This document shows positions 22,801-37,800 of a DNA stretch of 64,000 nt, one piece after another (the stretch's first letter is position 1; every line of letters begins with the position of its first letter). Location of the stretch: the NCBI RefSeq assembly GCF_932294415.1, contig NC_065541.1, positions 48,462,290-48,526,289 on the forward strand, in the 5' to 3' direction. Under the pieces are notes generated by a model. It saw only the letters and a list, made by a program, of their open reading frames with translations, did not search any database and was not told the origin of the DNA. This DNA is from Quercus robur (taxonomy: Eukaryota > Streptophyta > Magnoliopsida > Fagales > Fagaceae). Position numbers and translations under genes: made by a program.

Positions 22801-25800
22801 GAAGAAAGGCCTAGAGGGATGACTTGAGAGAGCCCTTGTGCATACATTCTCCACAGTAGCTGGTCGATCAACAAACTCCTCAAAGTCTTGTTGAATCTCC
22901 CAACCTAAGCCAGAGGCACCAATACCAGCATAACCTGGAATCCCAAATGCTCCACCACCAGTCAAGTACCTGCCGGGTTTTGCCAAAGAGCCTGTACCAA
23001 CAGTTGCTCCGCCCAACCCAAGGTGTAACCCTTTCTTGCTTCCCAGACCAACGCCAGGAGATACACATGTTGGAACTGGGGTCGATTCACAGCCAGCCCA
23101 CCCATTCTTTGGCCAATCAGCTTCTGACCAGATATAGTCTGACTGACCACTGAAAGACATCCCATCTTCCCAATTAAAAAATAGTATGCCCTGATTCAGG
23201 TAGAATTTGACAATCAGTACTTTTTTAGCATATCATTCTGTGCTAAGTATGCAAGGTACACGTAAAGGCTAAAATATAATCAAGGAACACAAAGGTAGCA
23301 ACAAAACACTTATTTTCTGTAGATATTTACTGCGGCTAAAAGCAAAATGAATAAACACTGCCCTAGACTCCTGCTTTTGATGGACTTGGTAATTTTTATA
23401 ACTACATTGAATAAAAACACAATTTCCTAAAATAGAAAAAGAATTCAGAGTTCTGACCACTATAATTCACTCTTAAGAACAATATTTAGAAGTTCTTTGT
23501 CCCTTGAAAGTTGAAACTTTAATGATGCACTCATGCACAACATTTAAGCTGAAAAATAGAGCAGGTGAGTAGTAAACTAAATAACAGAACCAAGATTTTA
23601 AGGTGCCAGCAGGATGCTTTGCATTAGTGCATCACTGGCATTTTAAGGGAGAAAGAACTTCTAAATATCATCCTTAGAGTGGCCAGAATTCTTTTTCAAA
23701 AGAGGCTACCAGGATGCAGCTAGTAAATAAATTGGGGGGGGGGGGGGTGGAGGGAATAAAGGACAAAGATTAACAATTTATGAGAGGCACACAGATTATG
23801 AAAAAGGCTAAACATTTTATCATGTAACATTGAAAAAACCAGCTTGATCACTCATCCAAGCAGTAACATTTTATCATGTAAAATTGGAAAAACCCGTTTG
23901 ATCACTCATCCAAGCAGTACATGAAATATTCTTTTTTCAAAGAGTTGCATTTAGCAAAGATAAAGACAAGACAAGGAAACAGATTGTGAATTAATTTACT
24001 TTCTATCTCAAAAAAGTTCACACAACTCCTGCAATCACATATGATAATTTTCCCAAAGATGCAGGGTTTTAACTTCTTTTTTATTGTAAACATACATTGG
24101 TAAATTGGAAACTTTAGGATCCAAAAACAGATGAATCTGTAAAGTTCTCCTCTACCTTTTGTCAGACATGCCAGCCCACCTAGGAAGCACGGGTACGACA
24201 CAATGACACAAGCAATTTTTGGAAAATTATAATATGAAATGGCCAGTACGACACCTTTATGACACGGGTACGACATGGATACGACACGGGTACGGCACCC
24301 TAAATGAAGTGTCCGTGCTTCCTAGCAGCCCACATCCATATATAGCGGTCCATGTCAACAGGAGTACCATAGCATTTAGATGTTCATGTGGAATGCAATA
24401 CGTATAATAGACACAACTACACTGTTTGAGACAGTTTAACAAAACTTAAATATATACCTCTGGCTGGAAGCCAAAGATCATACAGACACAAAGTGGAGCA
24501 ATTTAGAAACAAAAATATAATTTTTCACCAGATGCCCACCAAATTTTTTTTTTTTTTGATAAGTACACCAGATGCCTACCAAATTGAATGCTTCAGAATG
24601 CAAGCTAGAGTTTGTGTACAGAGACTAACCTTACGATTGCTAGCAAGTGCAGCTTGCCCTTCATCAATAGAGTTGATACACAATGCCTGCTCAAGAAATA
24701 AGGTTTAGTCACTGTAGAATGCACTAGGGAGAGCTATGAAATTGTGATTTTCAGAACCTACATGCCATCTCTAGATATTTCAATACATTCAATACCAAGA
24801 TCTTTTATTATCACAATCAATATATACTGTGAAAAAAAGACAAATTTAATAACAAATAATAAAACAAAAAAGGAAAGTAATATTACCTCCAAAAGCTCCC
24901 CATTTCTCTTATAGATTTCTCTAGGGTTTTGGAAAGTTGTAACCTCCTTTTTAAGCGTTGTATCTTTCTGCCAGGAACTTAGAAAAGTAGGGCCATTACG
25001 AAATAGCCCTCTAGCTGGTGATCCAGCTTCACTGCTGGTAGAACTACTGCTAATCATACCATCATAAGTGTTGGATTCCTCTGTTTCATGTACTCCCAAA
25101 CCCATACATCTATCACTCCATGCTTTAGAGGGTTTATGATCAAAACAATGTGACAAATTTATATTATCTTGTGCAAAGCCTTCAAATAATATCTCAGAAC
25201 CAACGCAGATATCCCATAGTATTTCAGAAATTGAAGACTCATCTTTGTTTTTCATGATATCAACACTTACAGTACCCTCATAGGAGACTCTGGGGTGAGG
25301 CTGGCTAGATCCTTTTAACCATATAAGAGTCATTACCGGCAATCCATTCTCTACTTTGTGCCATAGAAATGATGCAACCTGTTTTACATGATAAGAAGAA
25401 AGATTTGTGAGTGTGGTCTTCAGTAACTCTGCCAAGCTCAATGAGACCAGCCTGATCTCTTCTGTTGTACTGCCAGTCAATTTATTTTCAACTTTATCAA
25501 ACACCAAATCCAGCTTCTGTTTCATGAATCTCGCCATGTGTTGCCACAAACAAGCACCTATAATTTTCCATCTTTCATCTTCTGGAATTGAATGCATTGC
25601 ATCTACAGCTTGTTTATCTGGCACACTATTTAAAGCCTGAAGGCCCTTTGCTTTCTCATCTATTAATAGATTCTGAGCCCCCAACTCTGCAATCTGGGGA
25701 AGTAGTTTCTTCAAATTCATTATATCAACTTCATTTGGCATGTGCCCATTAGTATACATGATCAAGAGGGGTTGCACCATCAGAATGAGCACTCTTGAGT

Positions 25801-28800
25801 TTTTCTGAAGCCAAGCAGATGCAACATGTACTATATACTCAAATAAATCAAGGAAAATAAGGGGTTTCTTGATGAGATCTTGGGTGACACAGTTGGAAAT
25901 CATTCTCAAACTAGCTCTTAAACTCCACAACGACAATATAAGCCCTTGAAAGAAGTACCCCCAAGCATCTAAACACTTAGACCTACTTTCAGCAGACACA
26001 TCATTCTCAATATAACCCGACTTTGGTTGAGAGCAACTTATACTGCAGACAGTAATAAACCGTGAAAATAAGAGGGAAATCTCTTGGGTAGCCTTCAAAA
26101 GTGGCTTGTGGAAACTGTCAACTGTATGGCTCTCATCTTGTGACTGATATTGAGAATTATAACCATGCAATATATCGTATCCAATAAACAAGAACCCGTG
26201 ATTGCACAGTGAGACTAACATCTGTTAAAGGAATTAAGCAAAAATAAATCAGTCGATGGAAAGTATATGCCAGATATGATAATAAATAAATAAAATCATA
26301 ATCCATAGACAACATACCATGCTAATTATATGGGCAGGAACCAAGGAACACCTCTGCTCTAACTGTTCAAGCCCTATATATAACTTATGCTGGAAGTTCT
26401 GAAGTAATTTATCATGTTGATGAATGTTATACTCCTTGGAGCATGTACTAGCTCCAGCAGATCCTATAATGGTGTCTGGCCAACTTGGATGCTCTCTCAT
26501 CAGTTTTGAGAAGTATGGAAGTGCCAAATCTAATTTATCAAGGGACTCCAGCTGGAAAGCTACATCACATGAAAGCCAGTTAGACGAATCACGTGGAGAA
26601 GGCTTTAGAATCCTGTATAGAATTTCAAAATTTCCAGCATCATTACTCTCTTCATCTGTATTCCCAAGTACACTCTGGGAAGAAGAAAGGCACTCCAAAG
26701 CCTCAAGCTACAACAAATATGAGAAATATTGGTTACATTTCTGTATCAGAAACATGATAATATACACATAGACAGGGTCTAAGGTTGGATTAGTCACCGA
26801 CAAAAGAAAACTCAACAGATAAAAATACCTTACAAACTATAAGAAATTTTATAAGAATTTCAATTTCAATCTTTGGAGTATAGTGTTGGGGTATATAGCA
26901 AGTTAGATATGCCAAACTTTGGTCAGCTTCCAGCAGGCTTTTTAGGTTCTTAACCGACATCTTAACTCCAAAAGCCCTTCTAGATAGACTATGGTTGTTT
27001 GAAGGATCTATTTGTGAGGATAGGATGCCATTCTCACAAATTCTATTCTATAAAAGAAGTATGACTTTCAACCATTATGGATTGCTTCATCCAAGCATCA
27101 CATCTTCAGTACCATATGACATGCATGATTATGTTAAATATGGTAATTGCTAGATGTCCATAGAAAGGACAAATAGGAATAGCATGAGTGGGTAACTACA
27201 AAAGAACTTTTAGTATCTTGACCTTCCATTTACAGATTGATGCAGTGTGGAAGATTGATTTGTTGTTACTTTGCAAATTCATCTATTCAAGAGCCCAGGT
27301 GTGAAGTCCAATTGAAATAGAATTTGTGTAGTTTTAAAGGGCCAGGTAAGAGTCTTTAAGTTTAAAACAATTGTTAATTTGGGTATGTATTTTACTTTTT
27401 ATCAGTGAAGAAAAACTTTTATTGATGAGAAAAAAACACGGTCCAAGTACACAGGTAGTATGCTACAGAGTACTCAAACAAGAAAAGAAGAGAAGAAAAA
27501 ATTAATAGAGATACATGCTATTAGAAAGGATACCAAATCTGGACCACACTCATGGAAATGAAAGAAGGCCTGGTTCCAAGTGAATAAAGTGCCAACCAAC
27601 TGTGACTTAATCTGACCCATCGATTGTTCTTTATCTAAATTTGGGTTTTTATTTTATTAGTTATGGTCAATTGAAATCAGGAGCAAAATTGTAATTCCCG
27701 CAATCCCAGCAAATCAAGAGTATTTTGGTAGTTTAATTAAGTCTAGAATTTTCAAAGAGGCCCTAAGTATCTTAGGTTTTATTTTCTTTGAGTCCAAGTT
27801 AATCTCTTATTAGGTTTTTAGTTTACCAGTCAAACTAGGAATCCTCATATATTTGTGCTCAATGTTGAGTATTGAGGCCTAGCCTTATTGTTCTTTTTCC
27901 TCCCTCTCTTCTCTTTTCTTCTTCACTCTCTTGTGGCACTGTTCATACAGCCCATGAACACCCTAAATTTGGGTTTTTATTTTATTGTTATGGTCAATTG
28001 AAATCAGTAGCAAAATTGTAATTCCCGCAATCCCAGCAAATCAAGAGTATTTTGGTAGTTTAATTGAGTCTAGAATTTTCAAAGAGGTCCTAAGTATCTT
28101 AGGTTTTATTTTCTTTGAGTCCAAGTTAATCTCTTATTAGGTTTTTAGTATACTAGTCAAACTAGGAATCCTCATATATTTGTGCTCAATGTTGAGTATT
28201 GAGGCCTAGCCTTATTGTTCTTTTTCCTCCCTCTCTTCTCTCTTCTTCTTCACTCTCTTGTGGTACTGTTCATACAGCCCATGAACACCCTAAATTCCTC
28301 TCTTTTCCTTCTTCCTTACAATTCCAAAGTCAAGCCCTTCCTCTCACCTATCAAAACCCTAACACCTTACATTCTCTCTCTTACAAATAGCCATAAAAAA
28401 ACTCATTAAAATTTAGCCAATTTTGAATCTTGACCATTTCTTCTAAAACTGTAGATCCACAAATCCTCCTAGACGTTACCCACCATGAGCACATGTAGAC
28501 AAATCCCCCAATTTATCCTACGTCACAGTCTCACAAATGTAGGTTGAAAGTCATGCAGCAAAAGTGGAAGATTTCATGAATAGGTTTAAATAAATAAAGG
28601 TAATAAATCTGAACATAAACAAATTATTCAATAAAACATAACTGAAACACTATGTACCATTCCACACATATAAGCCCATATTGCAATAGCATGAACTGTA
28701 AATTGAACTTACAGGAAGCCCACATCTTTTTAAGGCAGTGACTGTCATCAAAGTTGCCCACCTAACCAGAACTGCAGTATTTTTCTCCCCTACAGCATTT

Positions 28801-31800
28801 CTCATGCTATTTCTGGTGGCTAGTGCTAGGCAATAAAGACCGATATTTGGGTCCAAAAAGGCAACATGTTTAGACAAAAGTGCAGACTTTTCAGTCACAG
28901 GATTGATCTGGAAACCAAGCATGATACAAAATGACTGCAAGTAATTCCCCAGTTCCCACTGCAGATCAAGAACAGGTTCTAGTAAGTTATGACATCATCA
29001 AAACTAGGAAGATCTTATACATGCAGCTGATTACTAGAATGGCCTTTTAAAAAAATGATATATACAAATCCCTCAAACCTCCAGTAGGCTTGCTAGCCAG
29101 TAGTCGCCTTTCTCGATTGCTGATGGAAGCAAATACTTTGTTATTAGATGGTGCTGTAATGGTCCACCATGCCCCTCAACAAGCCGACAAATTACTAGTG
29201 CAAGTTGCTCATCCCCAAGGTTCTTTACACAAACACTAAGAGCAGAATAAGTATCACCTCCAAGCAAAAAGAAAGCAACGGCCAGCTCTAGCTGATGTCT
29301 CCCCATTAAAACATAAGCATTCTTCAAAGCAGCAGCCTTATTTTTCTCCTCCTGTAGCAGTAATTAATGCAAACAAAAATTAGTGAAATTACAAGCTCAT
29401 TGTTTATCTAAATTGCCACACAATAACACTGACAGAGGAAAAAGAAAGAGATGGGTAATTAACATCTTCCACAGAAACTAATTGAAAAGTTCCTTGTTTG
29501 TAATTGTTTTCTCTAGATTTCAACAAATAAATCAATTGGTTAACACCATACCTGAAAATTACGTGCAAGAAAACCCACCAAGGGCTTATCCTTCTCGTCC
29601 TTGCTGATTTTAAAAAGGCCAGCCAGCACTTGGAGTCTATTCAATGCTATATATAATAATGCACAATCCTTAGGATCTTTCTTCTTCAGATATTGTACTC
29701 TCGCTAGTTTCTCTATCTACAGTGAAAAAACCTGTATTAAATTTATGTCAAAGTGTAAAGATACAGACTAGAACTCTGCTTTTTTTTTTTTTTTAAATAA
29801 AAAAATAAATAATTATATTTGAAAGAGGAATTAGTTAGTCAGTTGAGGATGGAGAAAATGAATACATGCGGCCAACCATAACTAATTTCTTGAGGATCCA
29901 TAGCCAACCCCAAAAAATTTGGGATTAATTGAAGTACTCCTAAAGAATTAGAATCTCAGATTCAGTGGATCCAAAAACAGACTAGAACTCTGCCCAATAC
30001 ATTGTCTACAGAAATAGGTGTTGCTACTATCGTAAATAAAGATTGGTGGCCAAAAAAGGGGCCGCGGAGGGGGAGGCTAAGCACTGCATGTTTGACAGTC
30101 AGAGACAATAAATATAAAGATGCCACAGATTACATCCATAATAGTAAGAGGATAATTAAAAACTGCCTTGTAGACACCTACACTTATAGCTTATGTGAAT
30201 CAATGTCTTTCCCTTGCGTCACTGGCTTGGTCACCAGCATATAAACACTAAGAAAACAGAACAGACAGAACCAGAAATTGTCAGCCAGGATAAACAGCAT
30301 ATTCTTGTCCATTCAGTTATCCTGCAAATGCTACAGGAAATCCCAGCATTGGTTAATACAACACTAATTCACATACTGCTAAGAAGCCAAACTATAGTAA
30401 CTATAGTCTACCAGATGGATGTTAGAATCATCTGACAAGACATACATCAATCGTAATATCCAACTTTCTCTAATTCAACAAGCAGAGAGTCATTCTCAAT
30501 ACTCTCCAATTATAAACCATAGGAAGGTTCTGCTTCAATGTCCGAGGAACAACAAAGAAGGTGGGTTATGTTACTCAGATAAAGAGGATAGTCCTTTTCT
30601 GTTACTGTTTAAAGATTAAGCCATTTTCCTAAAATAGTGCATGGAACAAGAAAAATAATAATAAAAGCTGGAAACATTACCCGTGAACGCAATTGTGTGG
30701 TATTAGTAAACCAAAATCCAACTCCCATTGCCCGCATTTCTTGCCAAGATGGTTCATTAGCTAGAACAGCACCAAATAAATTTTCCTGACAATCAGAGTG
30801 GTAAGCCCATACAATCATACCAGAGTCAACAACCAACTCTCCCATGGATGCTGTTCTACCTAATTTTTGGAAAAAATGTAATTGCTGAAACCTCAATGCC
30901 ACCCAAAACCTGAAGGGGAAAAAAAGTGCAACTCCATAAATAAAATCCGAACATGATGCTCACTAAAAAAGAGGGGGGGGGGGGTGTTGAACGGACAAAT
31001 ATGAAAAATAATGTCAGCAATTAACCACACGTTCTACAACAACAACAACCAAATTATAGTCCCAAATTTTTTGGGCGCAGATATGGATCCTCAACAAATT
31101 AGTCAAGGTTGACCACATGTATTATTTTAACTCCGCATGTGGTCTCTGCATAGTGCCATATATTTTATTCACAGCCAGTCCCAAGCCCAGAAAAGGGAGG
31201 AGGGTTACAATAGGTTAATAGCCAACATAAAATTTAGTCACTCTATAAAATGACTCCACAACAAAATTAACCACGCATTCTGCATGCAAAATTAACCAGT
31301 TTGATTTGTGCCTTGTAAAATCCACAAAAGTTAACAAACTGCACCAACATCCAAATTAGAGTGGCAATGACATGATTTAAGAGGGCATAACTCATGTTAA
31401 AGCAACAAAAAATTAGAAAAACTCACTTGTGATCTAATACTTGTTTTACTTTTCTCTTCTTCTTTTTTTCTTTTTTTTTTTTGGTGGGGTTGGGGGGGGG
31501 GGGGGGGTGATGAATTTCCATCACACGTTCTCAATTTCCTTTTAGCCTTTCATGACATATTTTTTTCTTCATATAAGTAAATAAGCCATGAACATTTAAT
31601 AAATGGTTTTTACATTATCTAAAAAATTGTCATTATATCATTATAGACCTATATAGAAAAGATCCATTTGAAACATAAATTTTTTTGGCAAGTAGATCTT
31701 GCAAAAGTACAGCAAAAAACATCATGTGAACGCCATAGGAAACTATGTAATTCATCAGATTCAGAAGTACCTTCGCCCAGGTTCATCAAGACTTTCATAG

Positions 31801-34800
31801 GTAGAAGCGTGTGGGTTACTAACTTCACCAAGAAGATCTATTATTGCAAGAATTTGCATCTTCTCCTTGTTGTTTATAGCTGCTAACTCATACAAGTTCT
31901 CAAGAGGCTTAACAAAGCCACTGAGTTCAGATTTTGTGGAAGAGGAAGTGAATATATTATTGGAAGCAATAGACTCAGAATTGAATGCAAATTGGTTCGT
32001 GCTGCTCTGAAACTGTGACGATGTTGTGATCAAATCTCCACTCCATTGAAATCCTTTATCAGTTGAATTTCTCAAAAAAATTCCTTCAAAATAATTTGAT
32101 AAAAGGATCTGTGGGATAGTGATGCTAGACTTTGCAGAGATAGTTTCCATCTTAGAACCATAATTAGAGGTAAGAAATTCAACAAGATGCCTCACAGCCA
32201 TGTATGCACGTTTCCAATTACCTAAACACATTAGAGATAACATGCTTCAATTGATACATTGAAAGGAATGCATTCTAATTGAAGAATCCTAATCTAAAGA
32301 AGCAATATTTGGTGTAGAAATGCCAAAACTAGTTTTACATGGGAACCAGTAATTAGCACAAGAGAATGAAGAACAGAATATGAAGAACACATAAACACAA
32401 ATGCATGATGCACACATTCACAAACTCCTTATTTATAATTTCAAGGCAAAATTTTCCAACTTTTCCAACTTTAGCAGACTGCCATGTATTGAGCAAGAGA
32501 GGATTGATTAATTGCCATGTCTAACATAACTTTATCATTCATTGTAATTTTAGAACTCTTGTGTAACCTTCAGCTAGAACACTTCCTGTGTACTTGGTTT
32601 TTTTTTTTTTTTTTTTTGATAAGTAATAAAGATATATATTCAAGAAACTACCTTATGCAGAAAAACATAAGGCAAAGAGAAAAGTACAATGGGAAAGAAA
32701 GAGAAAAAAGAAAAAAGAAAGGAAAGGATACTAATTACATAGGAGAGAGGTAAGGGACAAAGGGAGGGAATCACTACAGGTGAGTCCCCAAGCCCTAGAC
32801 CAGTCAAACAGAGTACCACTGAAAGAAGCCAAAAGCTGGTCATCCAAACTTTCCATGTCCTCAAACATCCTCCTATTTCGCTCCCTCCAAAGACACTATA
32901 TCAAGCATAATGGAGCTAAGTTCCAAAGACACATGCTTTCTAGGCCAATTCCACCAACCAAATAGAGTATCCGCAACTGATCTTGGCAAGACCCAAGAAA
33001 TCCCAAAAGATCTAAACACCAAACTCCACAACCGATAAGCCTTACCACAATGAAGTAACAAATGATCCACCGTCTCCCCATTACAACGGCACATGATACA
33101 CCAGTCAACAAAAACCATCCCTCTACCCCTCAAATTGTCACCTGTAAGGATCCTATCCCATACAGCAGTCCACACAAAAGAAGGAAACACGCTGAGGAGC
33201 CTTAACCTTCCAAACACCTTTCCAAGGAAAAATAATGGGCAAGGGGCTTCTCAACTTTTTGTAAAACGAACAGATATCAAACTCCCCATTCTTTGTCAAC
33301 TTCCATTGCATACGATCTCCATTCTCAATTGTCACCTATGTACTTGTTGATTTCTTTGAATAATATTATTACCTATTAAAAAAAATTAATTGCCATGTCT
33401 AACATAATTAAGGGCTGTCCATTTGCATCAGCAAGGATGTGACCACAGATAAATTTTACGGGAATAAAAGATTGGGAATGAGGAGAGCTAGCTGATCAGA
33501 ATAAGTTCTTTCAGGATAGAGCATTAATGTGAAGGATTCACAAACCCACATATGTAATCCTTCATTCTTGTTGCAAGAAAAATAAAAATTTAGTATGCTT
33601 AGGTTTTGGTCTCCATCAAAACATATATTACTCTACATACTACATAAGAAATAGAATTAGTTTAAAAAAATGAACACATTAATTTAAACCAATTGAATGG
33701 ATTTTTTTATTAATGGGAGCATGATATTTATGCTAACATCCAAGAAAGGCTGTCCAAAGACTGGCCGAAACTAATTTTTGCTTGAAACAGAGTATACAGA
33801 CGTAAGAAGGCAGGCTGACATTGAAAGATACAATGTCTAATGCCACAAAAATTGCACAACTATTTTCACAACTGTTGAGATGGCAGGTTGTGATTGGCGT
33901 ACAATAAGAGTTGTGGATCATGTAAAAGTGATGATGCACCAATCACAACTTGCCATTTCAGCAAGTAGTGAATTTTTTTTGTGTTTCTAGCATTACTTGT
34001 GAAAGATAACTTGATAAACAATATATCAGTCACTAAGTTCTCCCATCACAAAGGATCAGATAAGAACTACAGAAAGAACTCAGGATAATTGAAAAAAAGG
34101 CAAAGAAATACTTAAAATATGTTAACAAAATGACAGGCGAAGTTCCCAAGTGCAGCCAACAGGTCAATTAATTTATCAATCATTCTTTCCTTTGCAATTA
34201 TCACCAACAAAAATTACCAGCACTTAGAATAAGCAATGTTCTATGCACAAGTAAAATATGACCAATGATGAATAACAGCAAAACAAGGAAGATTCAAGAA
34301 GTATAGTTTCTGACTTTTTAATCTTTACACCTAAGATGAAAAATTATAACAATTATTTTATATCTCAGTCAAACTTCTAAATTCTGAAGCTTAAGAAGGT
34401 AATGGCACTTAAATCAGAGTTTCAACCAAGTAATTCCACTTCATAATACCTGAATATATATTCATAAAGAGTGCTTCAGGGTGATAGCTAGGCACAGATC
34501 CACCAAACCTCTCCACTACTTCTAGCATGCTCCATAAACCAAGCTTGGAACCCGAACCAAGTATCAATGGAACCTTTTCTACAAACAAATTGCTGGATAT
34601 GTAATCATTCTTACTAATCTTTACAGGCAGCCCAGACTTGCATTCTCCACTACCATTTTCGATTGACAATTCCTTGAAATTACCAATGTCATAATCAGTG
34701 AAAACTGCAGAAAGAATGCCCTCATCTGTTCTACCATCACAACTGAGGCAATTTTCCTTGTTATAATTCAGATGGAACTCAACCTGATGTTTTTTATGCT

Positions 34801-37800
34801 CAAGGAACAACCACTGACTAAATACACAGAAGTAAGTATCGTGAATAATCACAGCTGCAGCCCTGGGTCCCCAAAGGAAGTCGTGGATGGGAGGGATAGT
34901 ATGAGAAAATGCAATGCAAATCCATATGTCCATTTTCAAAGCTTTTCCAGAGTTCAACAAAGCCTGACCACCACAACGCCGCTGAGCATATACTTTCAAC
35001 TCATTCTGCATGCAAACTCCAAGTAATAACTGACCGTTTCCTAATGTTAACCAATTTAAAGCAACTATATCTTTGTCAAGGAATAATGTATCTTCTAACA
35101 TAAAAGTTCCTGCTCCTGTAAGGTGAACAGTGTGCCATATATGAAGGGTGCTGACAGAATTTGGACGACATTCCGTAGAGACGGTTGCAATCTTCTGCCC
35201 ACAACCAGTCAAGCATATAGCACTAATGGGGCCTTGATGTGCAACAAACATACCCACAAGCTGCCATGGTACATGAAGTGTTGAGGGTCTACCAAGGTAA
35301 CTTCTCCACAGTTTTAAAGAACCATTAGAACAGCCTGTGGCCATAATATATGCAGGATAACTACAAGAAGGATCATTAGTTGAAGTCACCTTTTGTTGTT
35401 CAAAAGTAAGACTATCTGGACAGACCACAGCAAAACTTGTAACCTGATCATGGGAGTGAGGATCTGGTAAATATGATGAGCTAGGATTCACAGCAAGACA
35501 ATATCTTTTACCAGCAAAAACACTTTCAAATTTCCACATGCTGCCTTCTGCAGCATCTCTAGTGCCAAAATTACATTCACAGCAGCTTGCAGATAAATCA
35601 AAAGAATGGAGAGTAATTTCCCATGACAGAGCCCAAAAACCTTTCATCCATATCCCCAAAATCATAAATTTATTATACTTGAAGGTTTTATTGCAAGTTG
35701 AAGACAAAGAATTTGAATAGATATTTGTGGGACCATCCTCATATGGACCATGACCGGTGAAAGGAACGGTGAATAAGTAGTGACATTCTATATTTTCTTC
35801 TTCATTGTGGCCAATTCTAACTATAAAGCAATCAATTCCAGCAATATGTCCCATAAGAAGAACCAGTTTGTCGTCCAATACTGAAGGTGCCCACATCAAG
35901 CATGTATATTTGGAATATGAATCTTTAGTTACAAGTTCTCCATAAAGTTTCCATGTTGGAATCAATGTTGGACGACCCAATATGCAGTTGGAAATGGTGG
36001 AAAGTGACCAAAAAAGAAGCAATCCATTAGAATCCAAAGAAACAGCCAATTCAACTTCACTGCTATAAGGATACACAGCGACTTGTATGATTTTTCCAGC
36101 ATGACCTCCTAAATTTAGAATTCCAGTAGCAGAACATGATAAATAGTTCTCTGTCTGGGATTTATTAAGAGATGTATTCTCCATTTTATTTAATGTTTGA
36201 GTATTTAACAGTAACCAAACTAAAGAATCACAAGGTAATAAATGAATCAAAGAGCAGATCATTGGTGGACCAGACAAGCGATTCCTTGACATGAAAACTT
36301 TATTAAGAAGTAATCTGTCTTTAACATTTGAAAAACTACTTCTACGAAGTTCTCCCACTTCAAATCCCTGTAGTTCTTGTCTCTTCCATAATGTAACTCG
36401 AGGGAACCTCATCGGGGAGACGTCATCAAGACAGTGAATAGCCCAAAAGTATACCAACATTCCTGGACCAAACCCAACTAACCACTCACATCTGCCCGCC
36501 TCATCATGCTCAGATCCTTCTGTGGAGAAAAATTGATTAACACCATCACCAGATTTTAAAAGACCACCAATTTCTGTGGCCCACAACACAGATACATCCA
36601 TGCCCAGGGTTCCTTTTAAGGCCTGGTCTATCTCTATTACAGCGACTACACAGAAAGACCGCTTCATGGTTCTGTGATCATTGGTCTCCTTGCCAATTTT
36701 TCTGACCCTTCCATTATCAGTCTCACACCATAACCTTACTGTTCCATCTAAGCAGCATGTTAGCAGTATGTGTCTTGATGGATGCTTTACATCTCTGTTC
36801 AAAAGTCTTCCTGTTGATGGCCTCCATTGAATCAATGAAACAGGTAAAGGATGATATAACTCAGTTTTTGCATAATCATTTTTTCCTTTCATGTGGCATA
36901 CTAACACACATTTGCTGGCCACATCAACCCTCGGTTCTTCAGTCTGCAGTTCACTAGGATAAACTGCAGTTGCCAAAGGTCCCTCAATCGACCATGTTGC
37001 AGAAACCAGAGTTTGAGGACACTCTGCTTTAAGCTTCCAAGCAATTTCCCATGACTTGCCACTGTTTCTCCACAAAACCACCTCAATTCCACCAGCAACT
37101 ATCCCATCTCCGGAGCCCGTCCATTGGATCGCCTCCACCTTTGTAGATTGCACAAGTACTGCATTCTGGCTCCAACAAAAAGAACCTGAATATATAAGTA
37201 ACAAATTTCGCATTTTAAGACATCCAAATCAAAAGGAAAAAGAAAAAAAAAAGATCCAACTCTCATATAAAACCAAGGTGCCATAAAACTCAACATTTAT
37301 GAGAGTAAATTTAAAAACAAGCTTTTCTTTCTTTATTTTAAAATATTGTTATATATAGCTAATACATACCCTTTAAAATAAAATCCAAGGTGCAACATTA
37401 ATTATCATTGTTGTCAAATTTTATGTACCAATAGAATAACTAAGAACCAGTAATAACTAACGAGAAGTGCTACTTCCCATAACTTTCACAACAAATCCTA
37501 GGCGGTAAGTTGTTATTAGTTCTAATTTGAACCCACAACCGAAGTTACTTTTTTTGCACTCCAATTATAGCCATCAACAACCTGTTGCATGGGCTCTATG
37601 GTCTAATAGAAATGAAGCGATTCATGGGAAGCCGAGGAAGGCAGGTCTGAAGTTGGTTGACTGGTGTAAGAACTACCTAGATGAATATTGGTCAGCAAAC
37701 AGAACATCAGTGAATCCACCAACTCATTTGGAAGTAGCTTGGTCTCCTTCTATTTTTCCTTCTTATAAAGTTAATGTTGATGCTGCAAGGTTTATGGCTC

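Noticed and set aside
34772-36957. Plus-strand ORFs of 60-84 codons over the large WD40 exon
   Set aside because: Antisense shadows of exon 2 of the Rav1-like gene.
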